Origin: Holacanthus passer
Lineage: Eukaryota > Chordata > Actinopteri > Pomacanthidae
DNA: 64,000 nucleotides
Direction: 5' to 3'
NCBI GenBank assembly: GCA_025331565.1
Contig: JAFREQ010000079.1
Coordinates: 2,170,001 to 2,234,000, forward strand
The position numbers and the translations under genes were made by a program. The notes beneath the pieces were generated by a model, which was given only the letters and a program-made list of their open reading frames with translations, did not search any database and was not told the origin of the DNA. Positions 12,096-24,200 of the stretch are shown in pieces; within the stretch, counting starts at the first letter, position 1; every line of letters begins with the position of its first letter.

Positions 12096-12243
12096 ATGAC
12101 TTCCACCACAGACTTCGACAATGCGGAGATCACGCAGCAGTACAGCCACATCAACACCCGCTTCAACCTCTCCGACGAGGAGCTCGACAATGACAACAGC
12201 TCCGCCAGGCTGTTTGAGCGCTCGCGCATCAAGGCCCTCGCAG
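12096..12243 (+). CDS. sptb: sptb exon 1a: canonical N-terminus
   Basis: Encodes residues 1-49, starting MTSTTDFDNAEITQQYSHIN and ending RLFERSRIKALA plus one base of the next codon; donor GTGAGC. In mammalian SPTB the same short segment precedes the actin-binding domain. The exon joins exon 2 (DEREAVQKKTF) in phase 1 across a 9.6-kb intron that contains the alternative first exon. Confidence 0.92.
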
Positions 12244-15200
12244 GTGAGCGCATGCATAGTAAACAGGCTGTGTCCTCTCTGAGGCGTTCGTGTGACAGAT
12301 TTTTGAGATGACAGTGGCGCTTTAGGAGCGTGGGAAGGGCGGAAAGGATGAGCTATAATGGGTGTCAACTTTGGAAGGTTTGAAAGGGCTCGAATGTCAC
12401 TGACCTTCTCTTAGATTTAGTCAAAAAATTACAAACTCACGCTGCAGGTGATCCATTATTTTACTCCAAAGCTCTCAGCTGGAACTCTGCAGGTGTTGCT
12501 GTGCGTGTGTTTGTGCGTGTGTTTCTCATGGAGTCACACACCCCCGGCAGCTGAGCCCTGACACCGCTCCACACCCTCTGCAAGTAACCGGGATCGCTTG
12601 CACATTCCCAGGATGTCTACCGTCTGACCGATCTGGACAGCTGCCGCTCGCGTCTGCCTCCCATAGCACACATCTCTGGCATTTCTGCCTAAGCTTGTAA
12701 GCCGTGACCCACCTGTGGGGCGGCTGCTCTGGGTTTTAAAATAGCGGTGTTTCTGTGGTGGAAGGAAGCGGAACACAAAAGGGGAGTCGTTTCTGTAAAG
12801 CCGCAGACACCGGAGAGGTCAGCAACAAGGTGGTAAAACATGAATTCAGCTCTGTGGAGGAGCCGCTGCTGGATCGACCTGGGTGGAGTTTGAAAAGTTT
12901 AGACGCTGCTACAGATATGATGGCTGAGTTTTGATACGGATACCTAAACCTTTTTACTACAAATCCTTATTTAGCACAAAAAACACATCAGTGACATTGC
13001 AAAAGGTGACATGTTTCTAATGTTTCATGACGATGAATATGGCCTCTGTAGTTTATTTTGAGTCAATCCCAGATACACTGTTACTGTAAACTGTGTATTC
13101 ATCCACAGCTGACACTCCTGTTTGAACAACAGGCTGTTTTAGATAATAACTGAGTCTTTTAAAAAAAATAAAACTATATATGTGTTGAAAATTTGCTTCT
13201 TATGGTCAGAGACTGACACATTGTTGGTTTTTGTATTGTCACATGATTTGTCGACAATAGCAACGACACAGAATAGCTCCAGCTTTATCTTCGATATTTC
13301 AGTCCTAGTTGATTCGATGGTCATTGGTGGTAACTGCACGTATGTCCCAGAAAGTATTGACAACATTAGTAGCTACTCAGAAATGCAAGAGAGGAAGAGA
13401 ACCTCGAGTATTTGATTATAGCCAAACAAACTGGACTAAACTTGCCATCAAATGTTGTCTCCCACATCATGCCCATGTGCCCCTCCTTGTGCTTTAATAT
13501 CTCCTCTAGTAATAATGAAAAGTTCAATATGCGGCATTGGCTCATCCATCCAATCATCGTCTTACTGGAGCACATGGCTGCTTTTATAACCAACTTTCTC
13601 CTTATGTGCTCATAACGGTCAAACAGTCAATACCTTGATATAAATGTAAGTGACAGAGAGGCATTTATAGAATGCAAATACACTGAATGGCTGTTATGAA
13701 ACAGTCATACATGATATAAAAATGGATGAATGAAGTTAGAATTGAGAACTGTCTGATCTGAACAGATTTCAGTCCTCGATGCTACGCCCACATTTGTCTG
13801 TAACAAATATGTATTGAGATTTTCCAGTCCTACATCCGTGCAGCCGAAATGTTTAGTCGTGTCCAGACCGTTTAGCGGGGCAGAACTCTCACCACTTTTC
13901 TTTCTGTCTCTTTAAGTGATCAAGGCTTCTGTGTGGGTGTTGGTGATATTGTGTTAGAGTGCTGCTGCACTGATGTTTCTGTAATGCAATCAGTGTTTCC
14001 TGTCAGAGAGAGAGAGAGAGAGTGGTACAAAGAGAGAGGAAAGTGAAGAGAGAGGCAGGAGTTGAGAGAGGCTCTGAATGACACCCACTGCTGATTTACA
14101 GCTTGTGAACTCAGAAATATGCACCCAGCGTGCCTTCAAAGCACATACATAACGTCCTGGATATCCAGCTATTTACGCCGCTGCTTACATAAACCTAAAA
14201 AAAGACATATTCCTTTGAGATGTACAGTGTTATTCTGGATTATTGGCACAGGAAGCCACAACTGTGCCAGTCATACACTTCACATCCAGTGATGTCACGA
14301 CTGTGTGGGAGCGCTGGCTGGAGGGAGGGAGTCGTGTGAGCATGTGGACGTACTGAAACATATTGTATGCATGGATGGGACCGGAGAATTCACTCTGAGC
14401 TGAACCGAAGGCTGCCTGAGCCCCCGTGCCGCCTGAGAGTGGAGGCAGAGCATCATCTCGGCAGCGGCGAGGAGAGAGTGAGAAAGGAAGAAGAAGAAGA
14501 AGGAGGGGAGGGGAGGGAGGGAGCGAGGGAGCAGGAGTGAGCACAAGAGGGATCTGGAAAGGAGGACAGAGAGCCAAGAGACAGAGAAGAGGAGAGACGT
14601 GGAGTGCCAAGCTCCTCTGCCGGCTCCGGGCTGTGTGTTGTTGTTGTCGTTTGGGGGTCAGGATGAGCAGCCCCTGCCTGCTGCGCGCCGCCCCTATAAG
14701 CCAGCCCCGGCTCAGAGAGGTCAAGATCAGCCTGAAGGCCGGCAGCAGGGAGCCCGCAGCCATCCGGAGCGGCGGCGGAGGGACCAAGGAGGCTGCCAGC
14801 CGCCCCTATGACCCGGCGGAGAAAGAGGCCTTTGTTCGGGTCGGCATGAGCAGCAGCCGGAGCAGGAGCACCCCGGCGGTCCACCGGGCCCAGAGACCTG
14901 AAAGCCGGAAGACGGCGAGGGGAAGCAGCAGCGGCGGCGGCGGGAAGCAGCCGGAGCCCGAGCACCACCCGGAGAGGAACGGCACCCTCCTCCACATCCC
15001 GCTCGCCGTGGCGCCCGCGGGACTCTCCCCCTTCTCCTCGTCCTCCTCCTCGTCCTCCTCCTGCACCCCCAGACGTCAGCGGCCCTCTCACCCTCACCCT
15101 CACCCTCCCCCCGCCCCCCTCCTCTCCTCCTCCTCTTCCTCCTCTGCTAAAAGTATGAAGCGGGCGCGCTGGCTGAGTTACAGCACCTCCAACATCTGCT

Positions 15201-18200
15201 TCAACTCCATCCTGGACGGACGTTTCAGGCAGCTGCAAGGTACAGGGTCCCGCTGGAAGAGCTGTGTGTGCTTGTGCATCTGTGCGTGTTTGAGAGTCGG
15301 CCCGTCCTCTCCCGCCTCACAGATGAGCGCGATAACACTTTTCCAATCATGCCCCTCCCTTCCCCAACTCGTGTTTGTGTTTAGGCCGGGACGGGATCGC
15401 GGGGGAGGTTGGGCTGTGATGTGAGCGAGCGTGAGATTAGTTTGTTATCCTGTTGTGAGAACTGGAAAAAGGTAGCAGCAAAAAAAAAAAAAAAAAAAAA
15501 GTCTTTCATAGCCCGTGGCCCTTTTATTAAATGTATATGGTGGTAATTTATTTATTTTCAGGAAGCTGTGCCTCTGCCCCAATTGTTCACTGACTTGGCT
15601 TTGAATAATTCATAGGAAAACTCCTGAAAAGGTTGTGATGTTTTTCCCTCCAAAGCCATTCATTGCTCGCTCTTACATGCTCCATTTTCTTTAAAATAAC
15701 AAACATATTCCTCCTTTTTCCTCGTCACCTACTCTCCATATGGTCTTTACCCTTCGCAAACTGCTCCACAGAACAAAGTATTTTGCTCCTAACCTCCTTT
15801 TCTTCCTGTGTGATTGCGTTGGCGGTGTTAAAAAATAATCATTTTCTCTGGCGGTTTAACTTTTCCCTGCCTGTGTTATTAAGGTTTTAAGAGAGAGGTT
15901 TGCCGTCACTGTGGATTTTTGTTAGCCTGCACTGTGCTATCCAACTCCCTGATGACAGGAGTGCATTAGTGAGAGGAAGAAAATGGAGGAGACGATGCAG
16001 GAACAGAGAGGGAAACATGCTTTTTTTCCCCCCCTCTGCCTCTGCTAGATTTCAAGTATCGACGGATTCTGAAGGCTGCACGGGCAACTGATACGTGAAG
16101 CGGCAAACTTTTGAGGAGAGGTTATCCGGAGCCAAGTGCATTGATCCACCGCTTGCATTTCATGAAATTTTATTAACTTTTTATTTGGCCGTTATTAGGG
16201 AGATCTGGTCAAGACTGCAGGAGAATCGAGTTGGACAGAACGACGATAAGAGAAAAACAGAAGTAATAACTAGAGAAAGAGATAAAAGCAGGCTGTTTTG
16301 CATTCATTGATTTCAACCATTCATCCATTTTCTTATGTCTTTCTTGGTATTTGACAAACTCATTGGTGTTTGTGCTGCTGTTTGTTCCACCTTGTCTATT
16401 TGTTTTCATTGACCTTTAACCTTTTACTCGACTCTCTCGTCACACCTTCCCCTTCAGGTGTTTGACTCTTTCATCTTTTCCTGTTTACTCTTTAAAAATA
16501 TAGTTTCGCCTTTGAGTTTGACCCTCATGTTATTGTGAATATTCCCTGTAGGCCTTTGTCAGGTTTTGCACTTCCTGTGCTCCTTTTGCATCTCACTAAG
16601 CAGACGATCACACTGATTGAACATTGCACTCCTGTAACATGACTAAACTCATAATGGACAATTTAAAAATGATCATAATCAGTGCAGCACAACCAGAGAT
16701 ATCAACTTTTTGAAATTCCTCTTATTCGTCTTTCTTGTCAAAACCTGGCGCCTACATTACCCACAATCCAACTCAACTCTCATCAGTTTGATCAGAGATT
16801 TGGGTGTAGCTTTGTTTCCCATTTGTAGACAGACTTTCATGGAGTATGTTTTGCTCTTTACCAGAAACCTTCACTGCCTCTAATGTCCATGATGTTTAGC
16901 AGTTGCAGACTCAAAAGCTCAGACAGTTCATCTCAGACTGAAAACATGTCCTGAGGAAAGTTTGATCTAAACTCCCCTCTTTATAACGACATGATGTCAT
17001 GGCTGCAGGACAGGTAGCAGCGGCAGTGCCATGACTCAGGCATGTGCCGAAGGACCAGTGGTCGCATCCAGTAAGAGCTGACGATGGGAAAAGACGGATC
17101 AGGCTGTATACAGGGAAAATCCATCAGCATGAATAAGTCATGGGGCTTTCACTGGAGTCAAAGAATGGATGAGAGATTACCGGGTAAAAGCATGTGAAAC
17201 AGAGGAATGTTTAGTAAGGCTTGTACCGATAACGCAGGGAGAAATAAGCCGGGAAGGAACGCAACACAGCGGCGACAAGACTGAGAGTCAGTGTGGAAAA
17301 ACTGTGTCAGGAAGTGAAGGAAGTTAGACCCTGGATGTGGCTGCTGCACTCGCTCAACAATATTTAACTCATGTGAAAAGTCAGTATGTCAATAACAGCT
17401 TCACTTAGTACAACCAAGCATTAAACACACAAAGTCGTGGTTTGCATCAGATGATCTACTTTCCTCTTTATGAACTGCACCCAAATGTCTCATTTGTGTT
17501 TTCAAAAAGCCAAACCTGCCTTTCAGCTACAGCCGTTATTGAAGTGGAAATCATACAGGAAGTTAATAAAAATGTAGCCTTCACACACGATTAATAAAAA
17601 AATTGTACAGTCCTGGATGCAAAACTTTTTCGACAAAACCTTTAAGCTAAGATTAAAATATAACACATTCGAATGAAAATCAATGAAAAGTTTAATTTCA
17701 GCAGCAATAAAATGAAACTGAACATAGTCCCCAACTTTGCTGCTATGGTTTACTGACTGTGGTTCCTCTCTGTCATGCTACCACCACATTTTAACATGCC
17801 AGAGATAAACAGTTGAATAGTTTTATCATAAAATACAACAATTATCAGCTTCCTCACCAGGAGACGTGTTGATTCCTGCTTGTGGTCCCATTCGACTTGT
17901 TGCTTTATCCTGACATCTCTAAAGAAACTGACTCGACCTAAAAACATAGCTGTGCTTCAAGAGTGCATTCTATGTTCGTGTATGCAATTTTATATCAGAA
18001 TTACAATATAAGGTACATCGTAAAGTTCATTTTGAGAAACAGTTTACAGACAAAATAACTTGGTGGGAATTAGTGTTGGGCAACAAACTAAAGGTCAAAG
18101 TCAAAGCTTTTATTGTCTCATGCGCAGTTAAAAGTTGCTGGTTTGGGAAACACTTTTAAGCTGATTTTTGTGTGACCCAAACAAGTAGAATAATTCATTC

Positions 18201-21200
18201 TTAAATAAGCTTTGACATTTTATTGCTCTCCTGTAACGTAGCCTTAAAGACCTGGAAATAGCATCTAACACACTGTAGATGAATCTCAGATCATTTGATA
18301 TTATATTTCTGCTCAGCTCCACAAAACCTCTGCAGGAATTTTGTGGTTAAGCATAAAGTTTCCGACGGTGGCTGAGGGCTGTGTTGAGCAGCGAGCGCAC
18401 AGAGGGCCGTTGTCACATCGGGCTTGTTGAGCTGCTCATCTGGAGACGGTTCTGCAGGATGCGTGCGTGCAACAACCCTCCTCCTCCCCCTCTGTCGTCC
18501 CCTACTTCTGAAATGGCCAGGAGCATCATCGTGCTCCGTGTCTCCTCTCAAGGTCTCGTGATGTGAGGCGATACTGGAGAACCATGTTTGGAGGACGCAC
18601 TCGTCCTCTTCCTGCCTCCGCTGCTTCAGAAGTTGCCTTTTTGTCTCGTTTTCCCGACAGATAACGATGTGACAGTTTGTGCTTAATCAACGCTGACACT
18701 CTTTGAGTTATTTGCACGTCTTTAATCGCCATTACTTTTTCATGGTCATCTGTGTAGCGGAGCAGTGCGTGCTGTTGTTCTGCTGAGGGGAGCAGGATGA
18801 AACATGATTTATTTACTGTTCTGTGCTGCACCGTGTGTTTTACATACAATAACCTCTTGTTTCTTCTCTTCGATGCAAAGAATGGAGCTTTTTCTGGCGC
18901 TCGCTGGGTCGTTTTTAGCTGTAGAGGAAATACTGTAGGTAAAGGATCTTGCTCTATTTTCCTGGTTGGGTCTCTGTAGATTAAACCTGCATCTCAGTCA
19001 CTCTCTTCTACTTTCTGTCTTGCCCTCTTTTTCTCTTCCTCCTCTTCTCTGGTTTGCTTTTGCTCCAGTCTCCTCATCTGTCTTGCTCTGTTTTATCATC
19101 TGCTTCTTAACCTTTAATCCGGTATCTTTAACTTCTTCTCTCCCCCACCCTCTCCTTTCTTTTCCTCCCTCTTCTTCTTCTTCTTCTTCTGTTCCTGCTC
19201 TTTAGCCAGGCCTTGCTTGTTCTCCACAGCCTCGGGGTCTGAATCATTTATTACACAAGTCATTAAGGATGCAGTCCTTTGCACTCATATTTGCACACGT
19301 AGTTTGCACTCATATTTGGGTTCAGGAATAAACAGGGCAAAGCGTGGCAGGCCGACCGAGGGGAAGTCACGTGGCGAGAGATGGGAAAATGTCTCATCGC
19401 CAGTGTTTGACCTGACGAATTTAAGGAGCTGTGTGTGTGTGTGTGAGTGTGTGTGTGCAATCAAGGTAGCTGTTGTCAGTTTACATTGTTCTTCTGTCAT
19501 GTCTCATCTGGACGAAAAGCTTTGATCAAATGCAACTAACAAAAAAATTATTTTCACGATCGATTGAGCAACACCGTTTTCTGCACGACCCAAAAAATAA
19601 TTGCTTGAATAAAAGCAAACTCCATTATTAGTCACTAGTAAAGTTATGGGATGTGTGAGACAGTTTTTAGCCAGATGCTCTGTGTAAATGAAATCTCATT
19701 TTCATAGGCAACATTTTTTATTCACACTAATCCTGTTAAATGAACTAACTGATAAATAAATAATCAAGTAATTAAACTACCAAGATTAGCTTTTCATTCA
19801 TCATCATGATTCACCACATGAACTGTTTTTTCAGTTCGGAAACATTTTTTTCTCTCGTGCATAAAAGTTAAGTAGAGTTCATTACATTGTATGTTTTATA
19901 TGTATTATAATCGTTGTTAATATTGTGACATTGATTCACGGGAGGTTGCCAAGTCCTTTAATCATCCCATAATCAGTGATAATAATTCCAAAGCCTGTGT
20001 TTAATATGTTTTGACGAAGCCTTACAGAAATATTTTAAAAGATCAAATGTGCACATGAGCTGCAGTCTAAGAGATGTTGTTGTCTCTGGGCTTTCTGGAG
20101 ATCAATAAATCAATTGGCTTCTCATCATCTTATTGCAGATATATCATTACTGGTGCATATGGAAGATGCATATGTGCAAAGCTTGATCATAATTCTGCTC
20201 CATATTCGGTGCTTGTAAGAGAAAGTTTATCGTGCAGCCAGATTTGGGGCTTTTCATGAGCTCACTCAATGCAGATACAACAACAACATGCACACACCCA
20301 CTCACACCTCCTCCATTCCCATTAAGTGTCTCCACAAACCAAATGAACACAGTATAGAACATTGGGTCATGCTGACATACTGTATGATCCCATCAAAATG
20401 TTGTTTTTTTTTTTCTGCTGCTGAGTAGGAGGCACATCTGCCGTGCATTCAGATACTGTATGATTTTAAAGTGTGAGCGTGAGTCTGTGTCACCACGTGG
20501 GCAGCGCTCATCCTCCCCGAAAACCTCTCCAAGTGTGACGCTCGTGCTCTCTGCATCTCGTCCTTCCCAAACATTCAGGCAAAATTGCAGTCGAGGAACT
20601 TGGGCATAAATACTGTACGCCTACATTTAACCATGCAGAGATCTTGTTTGTGTTTACTTTTCATGCACGCTCTGTTATTATGCGGCACCAATTCTCTATC
20701 TCTGCGTGAGCACGAGGAGACAAAGTTCTTCTTCTGCAGGGGGAGTTACCTTTTGTGATGGCGTGGATCAAATTTGCCAAAAAACAAACAAACAAAAAAG
20801 TCATATCAGTAATCGTGTCAAGCATGTCAGTGTTTAGCGGTGACTCCTCCTGTTCTGATAACTGAGCCAAAACTGAGAAATGTCAGCATTTTAATGAAGT
20901 GACGGTGCCACTAGAGCAGCTGTATTGATTAACATACAGCTCTAATTCCCACAAAAGTGATGCACTGTACAAATATACAGTTTGAAAGTGGCCTCATTTG
21001 AACGTATCCCCATTTGACACCACAGTGACAAAGTGACTCTGTGCCAGCAGGGGAGCACTGAGACGAGGTTTGACCATTTAATTGACTGATTGAAGTTTTA
21101 GTTCTGGACATGGATGGATTATTCAAGAGTTCCTCTTAACATTTCTTGTTGGACGCTCACAGAAAACCAGGGGTGTCCTCATCACATTTTTAATATTGAG

Positions 21201-24200
21201 TATCTGCCAAATGAAATCCAATCCAAGACTTGTTTATTTTTTCCTTCTCATCACGCCTACTCAGCAAACTGAGGTGACAGTGACATTTCATTAAAATACA
21301 GTAAAATTGGTAAAGCAGTTTAAATCAGAACAGCAGAATAACTCATTCCTTTGATGGTTTCCTATATTTTGTATATTGTGCTGTTGTATTTTGGAGCTTT
21401 GGAGTCTGTCTCGCTGTTGGAACTGGACACACTCTGATCGTCTCTAGTGTGAAGTAAATACTTTAAAGTTTACAGTTTTGCATGAGTTTCCTATGTAATG
21501 TACTTTGACATGTCTGTGCCCAGAGGCTCATTGCCTCATCATCGGTTCATGGATATAGAAATCATATTTCTAGGAGCTGATGTGAAGGTAGAAATGCTAT
21601 TATTGGGTGAGTTGGATTAAATTAGTGGAGCCATTTTTGAGAGCATGTTTGCTGCAGATAAAGCTCACGAGCTAATATCGATAGCTGGGGATGTCCATGC
21701 AGCTTAATTCTGCACTGAGGATTAATTTAACCAGTGAGATTTCCTCCGTCTATCTGAAGTGCCCTTGAGCAGGACAGTTAATCCCCTCCAGCTCCTGCGA
21801 TGCTGTTCTGTGGATGTGAAGTTTTTTTCTTTGCTCGTGTTCTTTCTTAACTCTCAGATGAGCGTGAGGCCGTTCAGAAGAAGACCTTCACTAAATGGGT
21901 CAACTCCATCCTGTCCCGAGTCGGCTGTCGCATCTCTGACCTCTACCTGGACCTGCGGGACGGACGCATGCTCATTAAACTGCTGGAGGTGCTGTCAGGA
22001 GAACGACTGGTACGAGCCTCCTTCGTCAGACCTTACATTTTAATGTGTTTCTCTCCTTTTTGTATTCTACTCTTGTTGTAACTTTCCCTTTCTATGTTTC
22101 GCTTTCATTTCTGTCTTCAGCCAAAACCCACTAAAGGCCGAATGCGCATCCACTGTTTGGAGAACGTGGACAAGGCCCTGCAGTTCCTCAAAGAGCAGAG
22201 GGTTCACCTGGAGAACATGGGCTCCCACGACATTGTCGACGGGAACCATCGCCTCATCCTCGGCCTCATCTGGACCATCATCCTTCGCTTCCAGGTAAAC
22301 TAAGACCTTATTTACCTTTGTTTACTTATGTTTGCTGATGCGACTCACTCTTCCATCTTTTTACATTGGTTATTTCAATGTTATCATCAAAGCCTGAGGA
22401 TGTTAAACTGTTGACTATTTAGTGCATTATGAATTATTTTAGGTTGTGTGTAAAAGTACAAGCACAAACTGCTACAAAACATGAGACAGTTGAAAATACG
22501 TGACGTCACTGTCCTCTCTCTTACTGTTATCACTCTGTTACAGGCAACGAAAACAGTGTCACATAGTTCTCATCAAAGCTCACAATAACTTTTCAGTACA
22601 TGAAGTTATAATTCCTTCTGTTATGCCCCTCATCACAATGACATTCAAAAGGTATATGAATTATAAAATATATATGTCTGTGAAATAAACTTACATACAG
22701 TATGACGTTTATACTACACACTATATATGTATGTATAAATATAGAACATAGCAACATAGCAAATATATGATAAAAGGTTTAGCATTATTGCAGCACAATG
22801 TGCAGTTTCATTTTCAATGTGCAACAGGCAAATACTGGGTAGTTTATAGTATTGTAGTCTCTATGTAAGAAAGGAAGTTTTCTAAATAAACCTCAACTGA
22901 AGTAAAGTCATTGGGAGCAAAAAATATTGCAGCTAATTGAGTTTAATCATTAAGCATGTGCAGCCCGACCACAGTTCAAATATGGCCGTGCAATGGATAT
23001 AATATATGTTATCATAATTAGGCTTCCATGAAATACAATGCAATAATATAAAAAGTAGAACAAAACTCATTTGAGTCTGACTCGGGTGTGTGTGCTTGTA
23101 GCGCAGAAGCAGTGTCAGCCACCAGCCTTGGGATGTTTTCGACTTTTTCTTTTTCCTCGAATGCGATGCCTTCAGGTTCCAGCCATTGTTATCTGCTGTT
23201 AGAAGCACATCCAGAACATCAGAACATGTCTGCTTGACTCTTTTATCTTCGTGGAGGGGGCATGTATTTATTTTTAATTTGACAGCAACACTGTTATTTT
23301 TAGACATGTTAGTTCAAACAGTATGGCCTCCTGCATAATTCAGACTTTTCAAAAAAGGAAAAAAAAAAGAAAGAAGAAGAAACAGGAAAGAAAGGAGTTG
23401 ACTCGGTCCTGTCTCTATCATAAACTGAGGAGAACCAAAGCTGGCTAAATTTAGCCCTCTCTCAGGGCCTGTCTCTCAGATCACATTGCTGCTCTAATTA
23501 CCGGCCCTCTGTGTGGGAAAATAAGAACTTCAATAATTACCACCCCTCCTTTTATCAACCAGACCCCAGGTTTGGATTTATGAGAATCCAGTCCGCTAAT
23601 AATATTGATGATATATCGCTTGAGATTAGTTTTGTTTTACACAAATAAAACAATATTTCTGTAAGCTATAATAAAATATATGACATATTTAAGCCACTTT
23701 TCCAACATGTTCCCTGCTGGTGTTTCCTATTAGTGACATTAGATTTTTCTTCTCTTGTTTTGTGAATTGTTCCCGTGTGATTGCAAACCTCGCAGTCATT
23801 AGTTAAGTTTCATTATTCACCATCCAGCTGTGCTCGTTGTCCTCCGTCAGATCCAGGACATTATCGTGGAAACGGGCCAGGCCGACCAGAAGGAGACGCG
23901 CTCGGCCAAGGACGCTCTTCTTCTGTGGTGTCAGATGAAAACTGCAGGGTAAGTGGGACGTGCGACCTTTAGCATCACCAAGCTGTTGGAAATATCCTTC
24001 GGGAATTTGTATTGAAATCGATTTTTTCTGCACAGCTGTACATGTTTTGGGGGTTAAAACTATTTTTTGTGTGCATCTTTCGACTGCCACTCAAAACTCA
24101 CCTTTAAAACTTACAGTATTTGATTTTATGTCCTGCATTTATATTGTTATGGTTCTACATATTTCATTTGTTATGTTTTAGTTTTTACTTCAATATAACA

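Larger units (their letters stand above)
15240..21857 (+). other. intron between exon 1b and exon 2
   Basis: A 6.6-kb stretch without a recognised gene. It holds a 21-A tract at 15480-15500, a (CTT)n run at 19171-19190, a (GT)n run at 19430-19458, and pyrimidine-rich DNA at 18990-19205. Open frames here have no recognisable family and most are simple-sequence artefacts. Confidence 0.6.

Noticed and set aside
14453..15238. 261-codon open frame on the minus strand opposite exon 1b
   Set aside because: It is a GC-rich shadow frame full of glycine, serine and proline runs, with no splice context. The plus-strand frame has the conserved end and donor.
18381..18566. GC-richer segment around 18.36-18.60 kb considered as a third sptb promoter or first exon
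   Set aside because: No frame there splices in phase to exon 2 with a conserved end, and the open frame is only 61 codons.
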